In this document: one piece after another, positions 16,120 through 25,292 of the stretch
Layout of the letters: every line of letters begins with the position of its first letter
Position numbering within the stretch: position 1 is the first letter of the stretch
DNA from: DATEDA01 sp963789885
Lineage (GTDB): Bacteria; Pseudomonadota; Gammaproteobacteria; Burkholderiales; SG8-39
Direction of reading: 5' to 3'
NCBI GenBank assembly: GCA_963789885.1
Contig: CAWBNB010000021.1
Span: 124,001-188,000, forward strand
DNA length: 64,000 nucleotides
Made by a program: the position numbers and the translations under genes
The notes under the pieces: model-generated
What the model was told of the DNA's origin: nothing
The model's database searches: none
Seen by the model: the letters and a program-made list of their open reading frames with translations, nothing else

Positions 16120-17331
16120 TCAAAGCCGTTGCAGCTGGACCGCCGGATCCGCGAGGCTCGCGGCGCTAACGGGCTTGCGGGTCTGCACGAGTTTCTTCGC
16201 AGCGCGGAGGTCCCGCGGCGCGTTGACCGAGACGATCGCGGCGATGCGCTCGCCGTCGAGATAGAAGTGCGAGAAGCTGCCGCTCGCGGGATCCCCGCGC
16301 ACGACGGGCTCCGGCCAACGGGCGGGCAAGCCGAGGATCTGCAGGTTGACGTCGTACTGGTCCGACCAGAACCAGGGCAGCTCGTCGTAGCGCGCATCCT
16401 GGCCGAGCGCCGCTTTCGCCGCGACGATCGCCTGGTTCTGGGCATTCGCCCAAGATTCGAGGCGCACGCGCCGGCCGAGGCAGGGGAGCGGCGTGTTGGC
16501 GCAGTCCCCCGCGGCGAAGATGTCCGGATCGGACGTGCGCCCCTGTTCGTCGACGACGATGCCGTTGTCGACGGTGAGACCGGCGTCGCGCGCGAGCGCC
16601 ACGTCCGGCTCGAGGCCGATGCCCGCCACGACCGCGTCGGCTTCGATGGCGCTACCGTCGGCGAGACGAATCACGAGCCGACCACTGTCCTCGATCGCTT
16701 TCACGCCGACGCCGAGCCGGATGTCGACGCCCTCGCGTTCGTGCCGGGCGCGCAGGAACGCGGAGATGGCCGGCGGCACCGTGCGCGCGCACAGACGATC
16801 CAGCGCCTCGATGACCACGACCGATGTGCCGCGCTTGCGCGCGGTCGCCGCAACTTCGAGGCCGATCCACCCGCCGCCGATCACCGCGAGCTTCTTCCCG
16901 GGACCGATCGCGTCGCGGATCGCCAGGGAATCCTCGATCGTGCGCAGGTAGAACACGCGCGGCGAGTCGCCACCGGGGATCGGCAGCTTGCGCGCGGTGC
17001 CGCCGGTCGTCAGGATCAGCTTGTCGTAGGCGACGCTGCCCCCGTCGGCGAGCTCGACGCGCTTCGTGGACCGATCGATGCGAGTCGCGCGCGCCTCGGC
17101 CCGGAAATCCAGGTCGAGTGCCGCGTGCTCGTCCGGCTTGAAGAGGTGCGTCGTTTCCGGCGCCGCCTCGCCAGAGAGCACCGCCTTCGAGAGCGGCGGG
17201 CGTTCGTGCGACGGGTGGCGCTCGGCGCCGATCAACACGATGCGGCCGCCGTACCCTTCCACGCGCAGCGTCTTCGCCGCCCAGCCACCGGCCTGGCCGG
17301 CGCCGATGATGACGATTGCTCCGCCGCTCAC
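16120..17331 (-). CDS. Rieske oxygenase-type ferredoxin reductase (FAD/NAD(P)H-dependent)
   Basis: A 403-residue flavoprotein that would pass electrons from NAD(P)H to the [2Fe-2S] ferredoxin of the oxygenase. The N-terminal FAD motif is V-I-I-G-A-G-Q-A-G-G (about residues 6-15), R-P-P-L-S-K lies near 49, the NAD(P) motif V-I-G-G-G-W-I-G-L-E-V-A near 150, and the second FAD contact I-F-A-A-G-D-C-A-N near 275. The C-terminal domain has the W-F-W-S-D-Q-Y motif of BphA4-like reductases. A GTG at 17331 overlaps the stop of the upstream dioxygenase gene (GTGA). Its partners are the ferredoxin (27510) and the oxygenase (23048). Confidence 0.92.
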   Translation of the reverse strand: MSGGAIVIIGAGQAGGWAAKTLRVEGYGGRIVLIGAERHPSHERPPLSKAVLSGEAAPETTHLFKPDEHAALDLDFRAEARATRIDRSTKRVELADGGSVAYDKLILTTGGTARKLPIPGGDSPRVFYLRTIEDSLAIRDAIGPGKKLAVIGGGWIGLEVAATARKRGTSVVVIEALDRLCARTVPPAISAFLRARHEREGVDIRLGVGVKAIEDSGRLVIRLADGSAIEADAVVAGIGLEPDVALARDAGLTVDNGIVVDEQGRTSDPDIFAAGDCANTPLPCLGRRVRLESWANAQNQAIVAAKAALGQDARYDELPWFWSDQYDVNLQILGLPARWPEPVVRGDPASGSFSHFYLDGERIAAIVSVNAPRDLRAAKKLVQTRKPVSAASLADPAVQLQRL

Positions 17332-18257
17332 GGCGCCGCCTTCGCGCGACGGCTCTTGCCGTCGATGCCGCCGACGACCGCCCACTCGGCGAAGGCCTCA
17401 GTGGACTGCTGGAACTCGCGCGGCTCCCACGCGCCGTCGAGCTGGTCCTCGTCGGTGTAGTACTCGATCAGCCCGCCGGCCGGGTTCTTCACGTACCAGA
17501 AGTACGCCGAGGAGATCGGATGCCGGCCCGGGCCGAGCTCGGTGTCCCAGCCGCAGCGGCTGATGTGCATCCCGCCGCCGAAGACCTCATGGATATCGCG
17601 CACTGCGAACGCGACGTGGTTGAGCCCGCGCTTGGGCACGGGCGGCTGCAGCAGGAAGAGGTCGTGATGCCCGCCTTCGGGCGCGCAGCGCAGGAACAGC
17701 CCGCGCCCCGGGTAGCGGTCGGAGACGCAGAACCCGAGCTTGTCGACATAGAAGCGCTCGGCGTCGGCGAGGCGGTCGGTGAAGAACACGACGTGCCCGA
17801 CCTCGACCGGCTCGGCGCGCTCGTAGATCGTGCTGCGCAGGTTGACGCCGCGGCCCGGCTGGCCCCACGCATTGATCGGCACCCCTTTCACGTCGACCTT
17901 GCGCTTGTGCGTCACGCGGAAGGCGAGGGCGAGGCCGTTGGGATCGACGGTGTGGAGCGACTCGAAGCGCTCGGCATAGTGCCCGTCGGCGCCGAGCGAC
18001 TTGCGCAGCCGGTCGATGTCGGCGGGCGACGCCACGCCCCATACGACTTCGCGCAGCGTGGAGCCGCCTTCGATCGCCGGCGGCAGCGTCGGATCCTCGA
18101 TGCCGCGGACGTGGACCTCGCAGCCGTTCAGCGTCTCGAAGTCGAGCGCGTCGCCCGACTCGCGCACGAGCTTCAGCCCCCAGTCGAGGAAGAACTTGCG
18201 GCACTTCGCGACGTCCTCGACGCCGTAGGTGATGCGGTCGATGCCGAGAATGCTCAT
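17328..18257 (-). CDS. VOC-family extradiol ring-cleavage-type dioxygenase
   Basis: A 309-residue protein with two glyoxalase/bleomycin-resistance (VOC) modules, the layout of type I extradiol catechol dioxygenases. The C-terminal catalytic module shows a metal-ligand pattern: V-G-H-V-V-F-F near residue 147, L-N-H-V-A-F near 212, and a Glu in G-G-L-I-E-Y-Y near 262. Such enzymes open catecholic rings with Fe(II) and O2. It lies in the operon between the aldehyde dehydrogenase (upstream) and the ferredoxin reductase (4-base overlap), where a ring-cleavage enzyme is expected. The exact diol substrate is unknown. Confidence 0.85.
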   Translation of the reverse strand: MSILGIDRITYGVEDVAKCRKFFLDWGLKLVRESGDALDFETLNGCEVHVRGIEDPTLPPAIEGGSTLREVVWGVASPADIDRLRKSLGADGHYAERFESLHTVDPNGLALAFRVTHKRKVDVKGVPINAWGQPGRGVNLRSTIYERAEPVEVGHVVFFTDRLADAERFYVDKLGFCVSDRYPGRGLFLRCAPEGGHHDLFLLQPPVPKRGLNHVAFAVRDIHEVFGGGMHISRCGWDTELGPGRHPISSAYFWYVKNPAGGLIEYYTDEDQLDGAWEPREFQQSTEAFAEWAVVGGIDGKSRRAKAAP

Positions 18258-18271
18258 GTCAGCTCGCCCTT

Positions 18272-19734
18272 TCAGTCCGCCCACGCCAGCGGCTGCTCGT
18301 TCAGTCCCCAGTACAGGCTCTTCTGGTGCTTGTACTGGAGGATGCCGAGCCGGCCCTTCTCGATGCCGAGCCCGCTTTCCTTGACGCCCGTGAACGGCGT
18401 GGAGATCGAGAACAGCTTGTAGGTGTTGATCCAGACGGTGCCGGTCTCGAGCGCCCGCGCCGTCCGCCATGCGCGCTTGTAGTCGCGGGTCCAGATCCCG
18501 GCGGCGAGCCCGAAGATGCTGTCGTTCGCCTGCGCGATCAGGTCGGCCTCGTCGCGAAAGGACATCGCCACCAGCACCGGCCCGAAGATCTCCTCCTGGC
18601 AGATGCGCGCGCTGTTCGCGAGGCCGGTGAGGATCGTGGGCTTGTAGAACCAGCCGCGGTCGTAGAGCCCGCCCTTGGGACGCTCGCCGCCGGCGAGGAG
18701 CTTCCCGCCCTCGTCGAGGCCGAGTTGGACATACCGCTCGATCGACTCCCGGTGCTTCGCGGTGATCAGCGGCCCCATCTGGGTGCGCGGGTCCTCGGGG
18801 TCGCCGACGCGGAGCGTGTTCGCCTTCGCCACCAGCCGGTCGAGGAACTGCGCGCGGATCGACTCCTGGACGAAGAGCCTCGAGCCGGCGATGCAGGCCT
18901 CGCCGGAGGAGCTGAAGATGCCGTACAGCACGCCGTTTACGGCGTGGTCGAGGTCGGCGTCCTCGAAGACGATCGTCGGCGACTTGCCGCCGAGCTCGAG
19001 CGTGACCGGCATCAGCTTGTCGGCGGCGAGGCGGGCGAGCGCGCGGCCGGTCGTCGTGCCGCCGGTGAAGGACACCTTCTTTACCAGCGGATGCTTCACG
19101 ATCGCATCGCCGATCACCGAACCCTTGCCCGGTACGACGCTCACGACACCTTTGGGCACGCCCGCCTGCTCGCAGATGCGCCCGAGCTCGAGCGCGGCGA
19201 GCGGGGTCACCTCGGCGGGCTTCACGATCACGGCGTTGCCGGCGGCGAGGGCGGGCGCGAGCTTCTGCGCTTCGCTCGCGATCGGCGAGTTCCACGGCGT
19301 GATCGCGGCGATGACGCCCATCGGCTCGTGCACGCTCATCGTGAGGTAGTCGCCGCGCGGCGGCGTGAGCGTCTCCTCGAGCGTCTCGCAGGCGGCGGCA
19401 AAGAACTGGAAGGTGCCGGCAGCGCTCGCCACCAGCGCGCGCGTCTCGTTGATCGGCTTGCCGTTGTCGCGCCGCTGGAGCTGCGCGAGCTCCTCGAGCG
19501 CTCGCGGATCAGCGCGCTGATCCGGTACAGCACACTCGCGCGCTCGTGCGGCTTGAGGTCGGCCCAGTCGGGCCGCCGCCGGGCGGCGTCGGCCGCCTCG
19601 ATCGCCTCTTCGACGTCGGCGACGTTCGCCGCCGCGAGCTCCGCGTTGACGCTGTCGTCGGCGGGGTAACGCGAGGCATAGACGTCGCCGCGGCCGCGGC
19701 GCCATTCACCGGCAACGAGGATCGGCATCACCAT
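18272..19734 (-). pseudogene. Aldehyde dehydrogenase, reading frame broken by one base
   Basis: Together the two frames give a full NAD(P)-dependent aldehyde dehydrogenase of about 487 residues. The first frame (from 19734) encodes the N-terminus up to A-L-I-R-E. The second encodes E-E-L-A-Q-L onward, with the Glu motif L-E-L-G-G-K-S-P near 246, the catalytic Cys in G-E-A-C-I-A-G near 280, and the normal C-terminus. One base is missing near 19497-19505 (gagcgctcgagg region). All active-site residues are intact apart from this shift, so a sequencing indel is likely. Relatives oxidise semialdehydes from extradiol cleavage, which fits the neighbouring VOC dioxygenase. Confidence 0.85.
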
Positions 19735-19749
19735 GAGTCGATATCCTTT

Positions 19750-20556
19750 TCAGAAACGGACCGGCGCGGCGAGGTCGCGCAGCGCCCGCGCGGCGCTGTA
19801 GGCGGCGAGCGCGGAGGTCTTGGGGTTGTCGGGGAGCGGCTGGCCGCGAAGCGTGATCTCGAGCTCGCCGAAGGCGCCGCGCGCGACGACGTTGTGGATG
19901 TTCTCCTGCACCGCCGGGTCGGCGATCAGCGTGACCCGGGTCTCGTCGAGACCGAGACCGGCGAGCGACACCGTCGCGGCGACGTTGGCGTTTTTCGGAT
20001 AGAGGCGTGCGGCCTCGCGCGCGCTGCCCTTGAAGATGACGGTGGCAGCGGCAAGCGCTTTCAGGTCGTGGGCCTTTTCCGCCGGCGTGCCGAGCCAGCC
20101 GAGCGGCGGCTTGCGGCCGGTGTAGACCACCTCGCGCAGGCCGCCGATCCTTGCCGAAGCGATCGCGTCGATGCCACCGATCGCGCCCGAGACGAGCGTG
20201 AGTTGCGCGCCGCCTTCGCGCGCCGCCGCCTCGAGCGTCTCCGGCAGGCCCGGTTCGGCCAGGGCGCCGACGGAGGCGAGGGCGACGTCCACGCCCCGCT
20301 TGAGGAGCGGCACGACGTACGCGGTGACCGCGCTGTGGCCGGCACCCTCGATGGCGATATCGGGCAGCGCATCCAGTTCGGCGAGACTGCCGATCGCGCG
20401 CGCGGCATCGCCGAGGGACCGCTGCAGTTCGGCCTTGCGCTCCGGCCGGTCCAGGACGTACGCGATCCGGAGCGATGGATCGCCGGCGAGCCGGGCGAAC
20501 ACCTGGCGGCCGATCGCACCGTAGCCGATGAGGAGTGCACGCTTCATCGCGTTCAC
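19750..20556 (-). CDS. L-aspartate dehydrogenase-like protein (NadX/DUF108 family)
   Basis: A 268-residue NAD(P)-binding enzyme. The Rossmann motif is G-Y-G-A-I-G at residues 10-15, and the C-terminal domain has the family motif N-A-N-V-A-A-T followed by the His of N-I-H-N-V near 221 (the AspDH catalytic-type His). It ends with D-N-P-K-T-S-A-L-A-A-Y-S. Known members deaminate L-aspartate to iminoaspartate for NAD synthesis, but no nadA/nadC is nearby. Inside a degradation operon it more likely handles an amino or imino acid intermediate. A frameshifted paralogue lies at 28031-28842. Confidence 0.85.
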   Translation of the reverse strand: MNAMKRALLIGYGAIGRQVFARLAGDPSLRIAYVLDRPERKAELQRSLGDAARAIGSLAELDALPDIAIEGAGHSAVTAYVVPLLKRGVDVALASVGALAEPGLPETLEAAAREGGAQLTLVSGAIGGIDAIASARIGGLREVVYTGRKPPLGWLGTPAEKAHDLKALAAATVIFKGSAREAARLYPKNANVAATVSLAGLGLDETRVTLIADPAVQENIHNVVARGAFGELEITLRGQPLPDNPKTSALAAYSAARALRDLAAPVRF

Positions 20557-20562
20557 GCGGGT

Positions 20563-22241
20563 TTACCGCACCGGCGGACCGGAGAACTGCTGTGCGAACG
20601 GCCCGATCGCGGTCATGTCGATCTCGACCACGGCGGGGCCCGGTTGCGCGAGCGCATCGCGCAGCGTGGCACCGAGGGCGCCGAGATCGCGGACGCGGTG
20701 GAACGGCAGCGCGATCGACTGCGCGAGCTGCTCGAAATTGGGCGTGTGGAGATCGGCGTAGTACCTGCGCCCGCCGTACTGCGCGTCCTGGATGTTGCGG
20801 ATCACGCCGTACCCGCGATCGTTCATCAGCAACACAAGGACGTTCGCCTTCTCCTGCACGAGCGTCGCGAGCTCGCCGATGTTCACCTGCAGCCCGCCGT
20901 CGCCGACGAGGCAGAACGTCTTGCGGTTGCCGGCGGCGAGCGCCGCGCCGATGGCCATCTGGCACGCCCTGGCCGATCCCGCCGCCGAGCGCGTGCACGC
21001 CGTCGCGCGGATCGGAGATACGCAGGCTGCGGTTGCCCCAGGTGCTGTTCGACACCGTCACGTCGCGCACCCAGACGAAGTCGCGGCCGGCCGCGCGCTG
21101 GAGCTCCGCGAGGAGCCGATCGTAGGGGCCGAGCCCGTCGCGCACGATCTTTTCGGCCGCCTCGCGCGTCGCGGCGAGATCGCGGGCGAATGCGGCGTCG
21201 GGTTTGATGCGGCCCTGCAGCCGGTCGGCGAGCCCGTTCAGCGTCGCCGCGCTGTCGCCGGCGACGAAGAAGTCGTCGGTGTAGCAGCGCCCCTCGCTCT
21301 GCGGGTCGGCATCGATCCGGTACAGCGGGCGCGGCAGCTTGAGCTTGTACTTCAGCGTCTCGTTACCGCGCAGGCGCGAGCCGACGACGAGCATCGCGTC
21401 GCAGGTGCCGTAGAACTTCTCGACCGGCTCGTAGAGGTTGAACGCGCCGAGCGACATCGCGTGGTCTTCGGGGACGATGCCGCGGCCCTGCACGCTGGTG
21501 ACGACGCCGAAGCCGAGGTCGATCAGCCGCTTGACCGCGGCACCGGCGTGCCGTGCACCGCCGCCGAGCCAGAGCAGGGGTCGCTTCGCGCGCGCGAGGC
21601 GCTCGGCGAGCGCGTCGAGGTCGCGCGCGGCGGGTTGGGGCAGGGCGAGCTCGGCCGGCGCGAGCGACGGCGGGATCTCGATCTCGGTCGCCTGGATGTC
21701 GATCGGGATCTCGACGCTCACCGGGCCGTAGGGCGGGGTGAGCGCGACGCGGATCGCTTCGCGCAGAGTGCCGAGGGCAGTTTCGGCGCTGCGCACGCGG
21801 TATGCGGCCTTCGACACCGCGCGCAGCATGTCGAGCTGCTCCGGCGCCTCGTGGATATAGGCGAGGTCGCGATCGAGATAGGGCACCTCGATCTGTCCGG
21901 TGAGGTGCAGGACCGGCGTGCCCGCCGTGAGCGCTTCGACCATCGCGCCGCTTGCATTGCCCGGCGGCGGTACCGGTGCTGGTGACCGCGACGCCGAGAC
22001 CGCCCGAGACGCGCGCGTACGCGTCGGCCATGTTGACGGCGCCGGGCTCGCTTCGCGCGGGCACGAACCGGATCGGCGCCGGACGGCCTTTCGTCGCGGC
22101 TTCCGCTGCGCGACGGCCGAAGGCGTCGAGGATCGGCATGTTGTGGATCGAGATCACGCCGAAGGCGGCGCGGACCCCGCACTGCTCGAGAAACGCGGCG
22201 ACGAGCTCGCCGACGGTGATTCGTGGCTTGAGGTCAGGCAT
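20563..22241 (-). pseudogene. Thiamine-diphosphate enzyme (acetolactate synthase-like), two frameshifts
   Basis: Three consecutive frames together give a normal ThDP enzyme of about 559 residues. Frame 1 (from 22241) holds the PYR domain start, F-G-V-I-S-I-H-N-M-P and V-T-S-T-G-T-A-A-G. Frame 2 continues with N-A-S-G-A-M-V-E-A-L-T and the central domain. Frame 3 holds the ThDP/Mg motif G-D-G-G-L-Q-V-N-I-G with N-D-R-G about 27 residues on. Single extra bases at 21960-21962 (a CCC run) and about 20961-20962 explain both shifts. Members decarboxylate or ligate 2-oxo acids. It overlaps the upstream SDR gene by 8 bases. Confidence 0.85.
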
Positions 22242-23040
22242 GGCGGGAATGTCCCCCTGAAACGTCGATGAAGGTGCCGGTGGTGTACGAGGCGAGCGGC
22301 GAGGCGAGGAACACCATCGCGTGCGCTGCTTCCTCCGGGCGCCCGAGGCGCCCGAGCGGGATCTCTTTGCGTTGCGCGAGGGCGGCGGTCCACGCCTCCC
22401 AGGTTTCGCCCGGCGCGGCCTGGGTCTGGTAGCGCCGGCGCCACTGGCCGGACTCGACGAGCCCGATCAGGATGCCGTTCACGCGCACGCCGCGCGGCGC
22501 GAGCTCGGTCGCGAGCGAGCGCACGAGGTTGAGCACGCCGGCGCGTGCGGCCGAGGTTGCGACCATGTGCGGCTCCGGCTGGCGCGCGAGCAGCGAATTC
22601 ACGCAGACGATCGCCGCGGCGTTCGAGCGCTCGAGCCGCGGCAGAAATGCGCGCGTCGGACGGATGACGCTGAAGAACTTGAGCTCGAGCTCCTCGAGCC
22701 AGGCGGCGTCGGTCGTGTCGGCGAAGGTCGAGACTCTTCCCTGGCCGGCGTTGTTGATGAGGATGTCCACGCCGCCGAACCGGGATGCCACGGCGTCCGC
22801 GAGCCGTTCCATTTCGCCGGCGTCGAGCACGTCGCAACGCTGCGCGAGCAGGCGGTCGGCACCAGCCTCGGCGGCGAGCGCCGAGACCGCCGTATCGAGC
22901 CGCGACGCGTCGCGGCCGCAGATCGCGACGCGCGCGCCTGCCTGGAGCAGGGCGCGTGCCGTCGCGAGACCGATGCCGGACGACCCGCCGGTCACGACGG
23001 CGACGCGGTTTTCTAGTCCGAAGGAAAGGCTGGCGGCCAT
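22234..23040 (-). CDS. SDR family oxidoreductase lacking the catalytic Tyr and Lys
   Basis: A 268-residue short-chain dehydrogenase/reductase. The cofactor motif T-G-G-S-S-G-I-G (about residues 18-25), N-N-A-G near 95 and the C-terminal F-I-D-V-S-G-G are present. At the active site, where family members have Y-x-x-x-K (A-Y-S-A-S-K-A), this protein reads A-T-S-A-A-R-A near residues 159-165, so Tyr becomes Thr and Lys becomes Arg. It may be a non-classical SDR with a different chemistry, or structural. The ATG at 23040 follows the Rieske oxygenase stop by 7 bases, and its own stop overlaps the ThDP gene. Confidence 0.85.
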   Translation of the reverse strand: MAASLSFGLENRVAVVTGGSSGIGLATARALLQAGARVAICGRDASRLDTAVSALAAEAGADRLLAQRCDVLDAGEMERLADAVASRFGGVDILINNAGQGRVSTFADTTDAAWLEELELKFFSVIRPTRAFLPRLERSNAAAIVCVNSLLARQPEPHMVATSAARAGVLNLVRSLATELAPRGVRVNGILIGLVESGQWRRRYQTQAAPGETWEAWTAALAQRKEIPLGRLGRPEEAAHAMVFLASPLASYTTGTFIDVSGGHSRHA

Positions 23041-23047
23041 CGGGGCG

Positions 23048-24097
23048 TTACGCGGCCGACCGCGCGGCCGGCGCGGCCGCGTTCGCCTTCTCGAGCGCCT
23101 CGAGCTGGGTCTTCGCCTTCTGCTCGAGCATGCGGCGCAGCCGCGCAAGCCCGGTGTCGTGCTGGTACAGGAACTCGTGCGTGCGCGCGTCCGGGGCCAT
23201 GTTCTCCAAGACGAACCGGTCCTGCTCGAGCACCGCCCAGTGCAGGCCCTCGAGCTTGGTGCGGAACATGAACTGCCACACGTCGCGGACCCAGCCCGTG
23301 CACTTGCGCGTGCGCCAGAAGAACACCAGGCAGTTGTCCTCGTCGACCGGCGTCACGAAGCCGCAGATCCCGAAGTTGCCGCCGGGACCGGCGTTCGGGC
23401 GATAGGGGATCGCGAGCCGGAGCCACATCGCGCCGGTGTCGCCGAACTCGGTCCAGTCGAAGTTGACGTCGCGCTGGTTGGTCTTCTCGAAGATGATCCC
23501 GGTCGGGGTCTTCCGCATCTGCATGTTCGCGGTCTTGTCGCCCGCGGCCATCGAATGCGACACCGAGTGGAGATAGGCGCCGTGCATCGGGTCCATCACG
23601 TTGTCGATCGCGTAGCGGTAGTTGCACTTCCACTTCGCGAAGCAGAGGATCGCCCCGTACTCCTCCTCGTTCACGAGCTCGTCCGGAAGCTGGAGCGGGC
23701 AGGGCTCGGCGTGGAGCGCGTCGCCGAAGTAGACGAAGATCCCGCCGCGGACTTCCTTCACCGGATAGCTCTTTACCCGGCGCTCGCCCTCCATCGGGCA
23801 ACGGTCGACTGCCGGGACCTTGCGCACCGTGCCGGTGCCGTCGACTTCGACGCCGTGATACCAGCACGCCAGCCGGTTGCCGAGATTCCACCCGAGCGAG
23901 AGGCGGGCGCCGCGATGCGGGCAGCGGTCCTCGATCGCCTGCACCGCGCCATTCTCGTCGCGCCACACCACAAGGTTCTGCGACAGCCGCGTGATACCGA
24001 CCGGCGCGCCGGCGACCGCCCAGCTCGGGAGCACCGGGTACCACTGGTTCAGGAGCCCGCGATTGACGAGCCGCTCGATTGCTTGAGGTTCAGCCAT
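23048..24097 (-). CDS. Rieske aromatic ring-hydroxylating oxygenase, alpha subunit
   Basis: A 349-residue terminal oxygenase. The Rieske [2Fe-2S] site is C-P-H-R-G near residues 58-62 and C-W-Y-H-G near 78-82. The mononuclear iron site is D-N-V-M-D-P-M-H-G-A-Y-L-H near 165-177, giving two His ligands and the bridging Asp. Its length and lack of a beta-subunit gene place it with the short homotrimeric group (phthalate/vanillate O-demethylase, carbazole type). An acGGAGGaacc ribosome site precedes the ATG. Electrons should come from the ferredoxin at 27510-27821 and the reductase at 16120-17331. The substrate is unknown. Confidence 0.93.
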   Translation of the reverse strand: MAEPQAIERLVNRGLLNQWYPVLPSWAVAGAPVGITRLSQNLVVWRDENGAVQAIEDRCPHRGARLSLGWNLGNRLACWYHGVEVDGTGTVRKVPAVDRCPMEGERRVKSYPVKEVRGGIFVYFGDALHAEPCPLQLPDELVNEEEYGAILCFAKWKCNYRYAIDNVMDPMHGAYLHSVSHSMAAGDKTANMQMRKTPTGIIFEKTNQRDVNFDWTEFGDTGAMWLRLAIPYRPNAGPGGNFGICGFVTPVDEDNCLVFFWRTRKCTGWVRDVWQFMFRTKLEGLHWAVLEQDRFVLENMAPDARTHEFLYQHDTGLARLRRMLEQKAKTQLEALEKANAAAPAARSAA

Positions 24098-24115
24098 GGT
24101 TCCTCCGTAGCTCTT

Positions 24116-24481
24116 TCAGAACGCGAGCTTGCCGAGCTCGCGCAGCGTGTCCTGGAAGTTGCGCTCGGTCCAGGCGTCGCCGGACGGCGTCCGCACGCCT
24201 TCGCGGTTGAGCGCGGCGACGACCTCCTTGAGGTCGTAGGTCCGCTGCGCGAAGATCTGCTCGAGCGCGTCGGCGAGCGTGCCCTCGTACTCGCTCGGTA
24301 TCGCCGCCCGCGTCTGCCACTGGATGAGATCGCGCTCCGCGGTCTTGAAGATGTGTCCGGCGCCGCCGCCCGGGTTGGCGCGCGGGTTGAGGTACGCCTC
24401 GAGGTAGGGGTTCACGTCCTGGACCACCTCCGCGGCGTTCGCCGCGGGCAGGTGGGTCCGCATTGCGCCTCGCTCTGCCAT
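24116..24481 (-). CDS. Small recombinase-like helix-turn-helix protein
   Basis: A 121-residue protein, 18 bases upstream of the Rieske oxygenase gene, with a strong AAGGAGG site. The C-terminal half (L-N-R-E-G-V-R-T-P-S-G-D-A-W-T) resembles the DNA-binding Recombinase domain of large serine recombinases, but there is no catalytic resolvase domain. The N-terminal half (N-P-Y-L-E-A-Y-L-N-P-R-A-N-P-G-G-G) is unlike that family. It is therefore not a functional recombinase. Its fixed place beside the oxygenase suggests an accessory or regulatory role. I know of no characterised member. Confidence 0.75.
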   Translation of the reverse strand: MAERGAMRTHLPAANAAEVVQDVNPYLEAYLNPRANPGGGAGHIFKTAERDLIQWQTRAAIPSEYEGTLADALEQIFAQRTYDLKEVVAALNREGVRTPSGDAWTERNFQDTLRELGKLAF

Positions 24482-24503
24482 GGTTCCTCCTTGTGCTGAT
24501 GGA

Positions 24504-25292
24504 TTACGCGGCCGCTTCGGCCGGGCGATAGTTGAGTTGCCGCGAGAGCTCCGCCGCCGCGCCGAGCACCTGCTCGACGAGCCCGTCACGGAACTCCTTC
24601 GATTCGAGCGTCGGGCGCTGGGCGGTCACGCTGATCGCCGCCACGATGGCGCCGGTCTGGTCGCGCACCGGCGCCGCCACCGCGGAGATGCCCTGCTCGA
24701 AGAACGATTCGCTGACCGCATAGCCGCGCGCGCGGTCCTCGCGGATCAGGCGCTTCAGCTCGGCGAGCGTGCGCGGTGCGCGCGGCGAGTGCTGCGGCAG
24801 GGTCGAATCCGGGTACAGCGCCTGGAGCGTCCGGTCGTCGGCGTCCGAGAGCAGCACGCGGCCGAGGATGGTCGCGTGCGCGGGAAGCCGCGTCCCGACG
24901 GTGACGCTGCTCGCGAAGGTGGAAGGGGGCGACGCCTTCACCACGACGACCACCTCGCGGCCGTCGCGGATCACCAGTTGCGCGGAGAGGCTCGTCGCGT
25001 CGCGAAGCCGCTCGATCACCGGACGGGCGAGCTCGGCGACGTCCAGCGAAGCGATGTACTCGAAGCCGAGGCGGAGCACCGCCGGGCCGGCGCGGTAGCG
25101 GTCGCCTTCGCGTTCGAGGAAGCCGAGGAACTCGAGCGTCTGCGCGAGGCGGAACGCGGTCGAGCGCGGGAGGTCGAGCGTACGCGCCATCTCCGCCGCA
25201 GTGAGGAACTTCCGCGTGCGGTCGAAGAGCTGCAGCATCCGCAGGCCGCGCTCGAGGCCCGGGACGTTGTAGCGCGGCAGCGGCGCGTTCAC
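24504..25292 (-). CDS. IclR-family transcriptional regulator
   Basis: A 262-residue regulator. The N-terminal winged helix-turn-helix covers V-P-G-L-E-R-G-L-R-M-L-Q-L-F through L-P-R-S-T-A-F-R-L-A-Q-T-L (about residues 10-50). The C-terminal IclR effector domain contains L-P-A-H-A-T-I-L-G-R-V-L-L near 125 and A-V-A-A-P-V-R near 200. The GTG at 25292 overlaps the hydrolase stop by 4 bases. It lies inside the operon it probably controls; the direct repeats at 27860-27887 before the first gene are candidate sites. IclR proteins commonly respond to aromatic or small carboxylic acids. Confidence 0.9.
   Translation of the reverse strand: MNAPLPRYNVPGLERGLRMLQLFDRTRKFLTAAEMARTLDLPRSTAFRLAQTLEFLGFLEREGDRYRAGPAVLRLGFEYIASLDVAELARPVIERLRDATSLSAQLVIRDGREVVVVVKASPPSTFASSVTVGTRLPAHATILGRVLLSDADDRTLQALYPDSTLPQHSPRAPRTLAELKRLIREDRARGYAVSESFFEQGISAVAAPVRDQTGAIVAAISVTAQRPTLESKEFRDGLVEQVLGAAAELSRQLNYRPAEAAA

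Noticed and set aside
24116..24481. Serine recombinase or integrase marking a mobile element
   Set aside because: Only the DNA-binding-like tail is present; there is no resolvase domain, no attachment repeats and no other mobility genes.
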